Source: Paraburkholderia caballeronis (GTDB lineage Bacteria; Pseudomonadota; Gammaproteobacteria; Burkholderiales; Burkholderiaceae). Taken from it: DNA of 64,000 nt. Both the position numbers and the translations under genes were made by a program. Below are positions 63,076-64,000 of the stretch, in pieces. The notes below the pieces were generated by a model. The model saw only the letters and a program-made list of their open reading frames with translations, was not told the origin of the DNA and made no database searches. Position 1 is the first letter of the stretch, and the number at the start of each line of letters is the position of its first letter. The stretch is taken from NCBI RefSeq assembly GCF_900104845.1, contig NZ_FNSR01000002.1, forward strand, positions 124,001 through 188,000, given 5' to 3'.

Positions 63076-64000
63076 ATGACAGCGACGCCTCTCGCCACGC
63101 CCTCCTCGCCGTCTCACCGGATCGTCCAGCTCGACGGTCTGCGCGCGATCGCCGTGCTCGCGGTGTTCGCGCAGCACGCGCTGCGCGCGCCGCTGTGGAT
63201 GGGCGTGGACCTGTTCTTCGTGCTGAGCGGTTTTCTGATCACCGGCATCCTGCTCGAACGCAAGTCGCGCGGACAGTCGTACTTCAGCTACTTCTACGCG
63301 CGCCGCGCGCGCCGCATCCTGCCGCCCTACGTGCTGCTGATGATCGTGTCGTCGCTGCTGTTCGGCCTCGGCTGGGCGAAACACTGGCCGTATTACGCGT
63401 TCTTCGCGACGAACATCGGCGACGCGCTGAACGAAAGCGGCCACGACAGCCTGAACATCCTGTGGTCGCTCGCGGTCGAGGAGCAGTTCTACATCTTCTG
63501 GCCGTTCGTGATCCTGCTGGTGCCGATGCGCGCGATCGCGGCGGTCGCGGCCGCGCTGATCGTCGGCGTGCCGGTGCTGCGCGCGATCGCGACGCCGTGG
63601 TTCGATTCGTTCTGGCCCATCTATTACCTGACGCCGTTCCGGATGGACCTGCTCGCGGCCGGCGCGCTGCTCGCCGTCGCGGTGCGGCGCGACCGCGACG
63701 CGCTGGAGCCGTTCCGCATTCCGGCCGTGATCTTCTTCTTCGCGGCGCTCGCGGTGCTCGCGTGGCTGCATCTGCATTTCCCGCGCTTTCGCGCGGCGAA
63801 CACGCCGCTGTCGAACGCGGCGCTGTACAGCGTGTCGCTCGTGCTGTGCACGTCGGCCGTCGTGATCGCGCTGCAGTCGAAGGGCATCGTGCGGCGCGTG
63901 CTCGCCAACCCGGTGCTCGTGTACGTCGGCACGATCAGCTACACGATCTACCTGATCCACCTGACGATCCTGTACGCAGTGTGGCCGCTGCATTACGGCC
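63076..64000 (+). CDS. Acyltransferase-3 family protein (BceO position), 3' end outside window
   Basis: 308 codons of an open frame that runs to the right edge. The N-terminus SHRIVQLDGLRAIAVLAV with the conserved Arg and a His (FAQHA), then MGVDLFFVLSGFLITGILLE, RRARRILPPYVL and LWSLAVEEQFYIFWP, is a textbook acyltransferase-3/OafA start, with many transmembrane helices. The start is ATG 63076, since upstream codons in this frame contain a stop and no other start. It faces away from the bceP-like gene. Predicted to decorate the exopolysaccharide with acyl groups, like bceO. Confidence 0.85.
   Translation, partial: MTATPLATPSSPSHRIVQLDGLRAIAVLAVFAQHALRAPLWMGVDLFFVLSGFLITGILLERKSRGQSYFSYFYARRARRILPPYVLLMIVSSLLFGLGWAKHWPYYAFFATNIGDALNESGHDSLNILWSLAVEEQFYIFWPFVILLVPMRAIAAVAAALIVGVPVLRAIATPWFDSFWPIYYLTPFRMDLLAAGALLAVAVRRDRDALEPFRIPAVIFFFAALAVLAWLHLHFPRFRAANTPLSNAALYSVSLVLCTSAVVIALQSKGIVRRVLANPVLVYVGTISYTIYLIHLTILYAVWPLHYG

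Noticed and set aside
62779-63993. A 404-codon minus-strand frame at the right end
   Set aside because: Antisense to the acyltransferase beginning at 63076, which has the family motifs; the minus frame is Arg/His/Gln-rich without similarity.

Overview
The window is a high-GC stretch with very strong G/C third-position bias and the gene content of a beta-proteobacterium of the Burkholderia / Paraburkholderia group. The evidence is a recCBD operon in that order, a Burkholderia-type Porin_4, EmrAB-NodT efflux, many IclR/GntR/SorC-controlled sugar and acid catabolic modules, and an exopolysaccharide block whose order matches the cepacian bce-II cluster. It reads as an accessory, catabolism-rich replicon region rather than a core chromosome segment. 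I see no tRNA, rRNA, CRISPR array, insertion sequence or prophage.

Layout. 1-3.0 kb: a truncated IclR regulator remnant, a FadR-type GntR regulator, a small membrane protein and a DapA-like lyase behind a palindromic operator. 3.1-8.3 kb: a tripartite drug-efflux operon (EmrA-EmrB-NodT) divergent from its TetR/CerR-type regulator. 8.3-18 kb: recC-recB-recD, translationally coupled by 4-bp overlaps. 18.2-26.1 kb: an organosulfur cluster with a DszC/SfnB-like flavoprotein, a MetQ-like binding protein, an SfnG-like FMNH2-dependent monooxygenase, a protein that looks like a DszB sulfinate desulfinase (usually mistaken for a binding protein), an OppA-like binding protein and a second acyl-CoA-dehydrogenase-like flavoprotein. 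Together these could carry out a 4S-type sulfide > sulfone > sulfinate > sulfite route. A strong terminator closes it and a porin follows.

27.7-33.3 kb: a minus-strand catabolic operon (cupin, two SDRs, an MFS carrier, an IclR regulator, an iron alcohol dehydrogenase) behind a good promoter with a palindromic operator. 33.4-43 kb: a divergent polyol module. On the minus strand are an ABC ATPase, an HxlB-like SIS protein and an erythritol/threitol-dehydrogenase-like enzyme. On the plus strand are the binding protein, two permeases, a SorC regulator, an L-xylulose-reductase-like SDR and a xylitol/sorbitol dehydrogenase. The plus-strand promoter carries a perfect inverted repeat.

43-53.4 kb: mixed genes, namely a ferredoxin reductase, an orphan amino-acid binding protein, an MFS carrier, a nucleoside deoxyribosyltransferase-like protein, two acid-type serine peptidases (S10 and S53), and a BMP-type nucleoside-binding protein followed by a nucleoside deaminase. 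53.5-64 kb: the bce-II-like exopolysaccharide block with galU/bceT, an unlisted small membrane ORF, acyltransferase (bceS-like), a double-domain glycosyltransferase (bceR-like), a flippase (bceQ-like), a secreted beta-propeller protein (bceP-like) and a second acyltransferase (bceO-like) that runs off the right edge.
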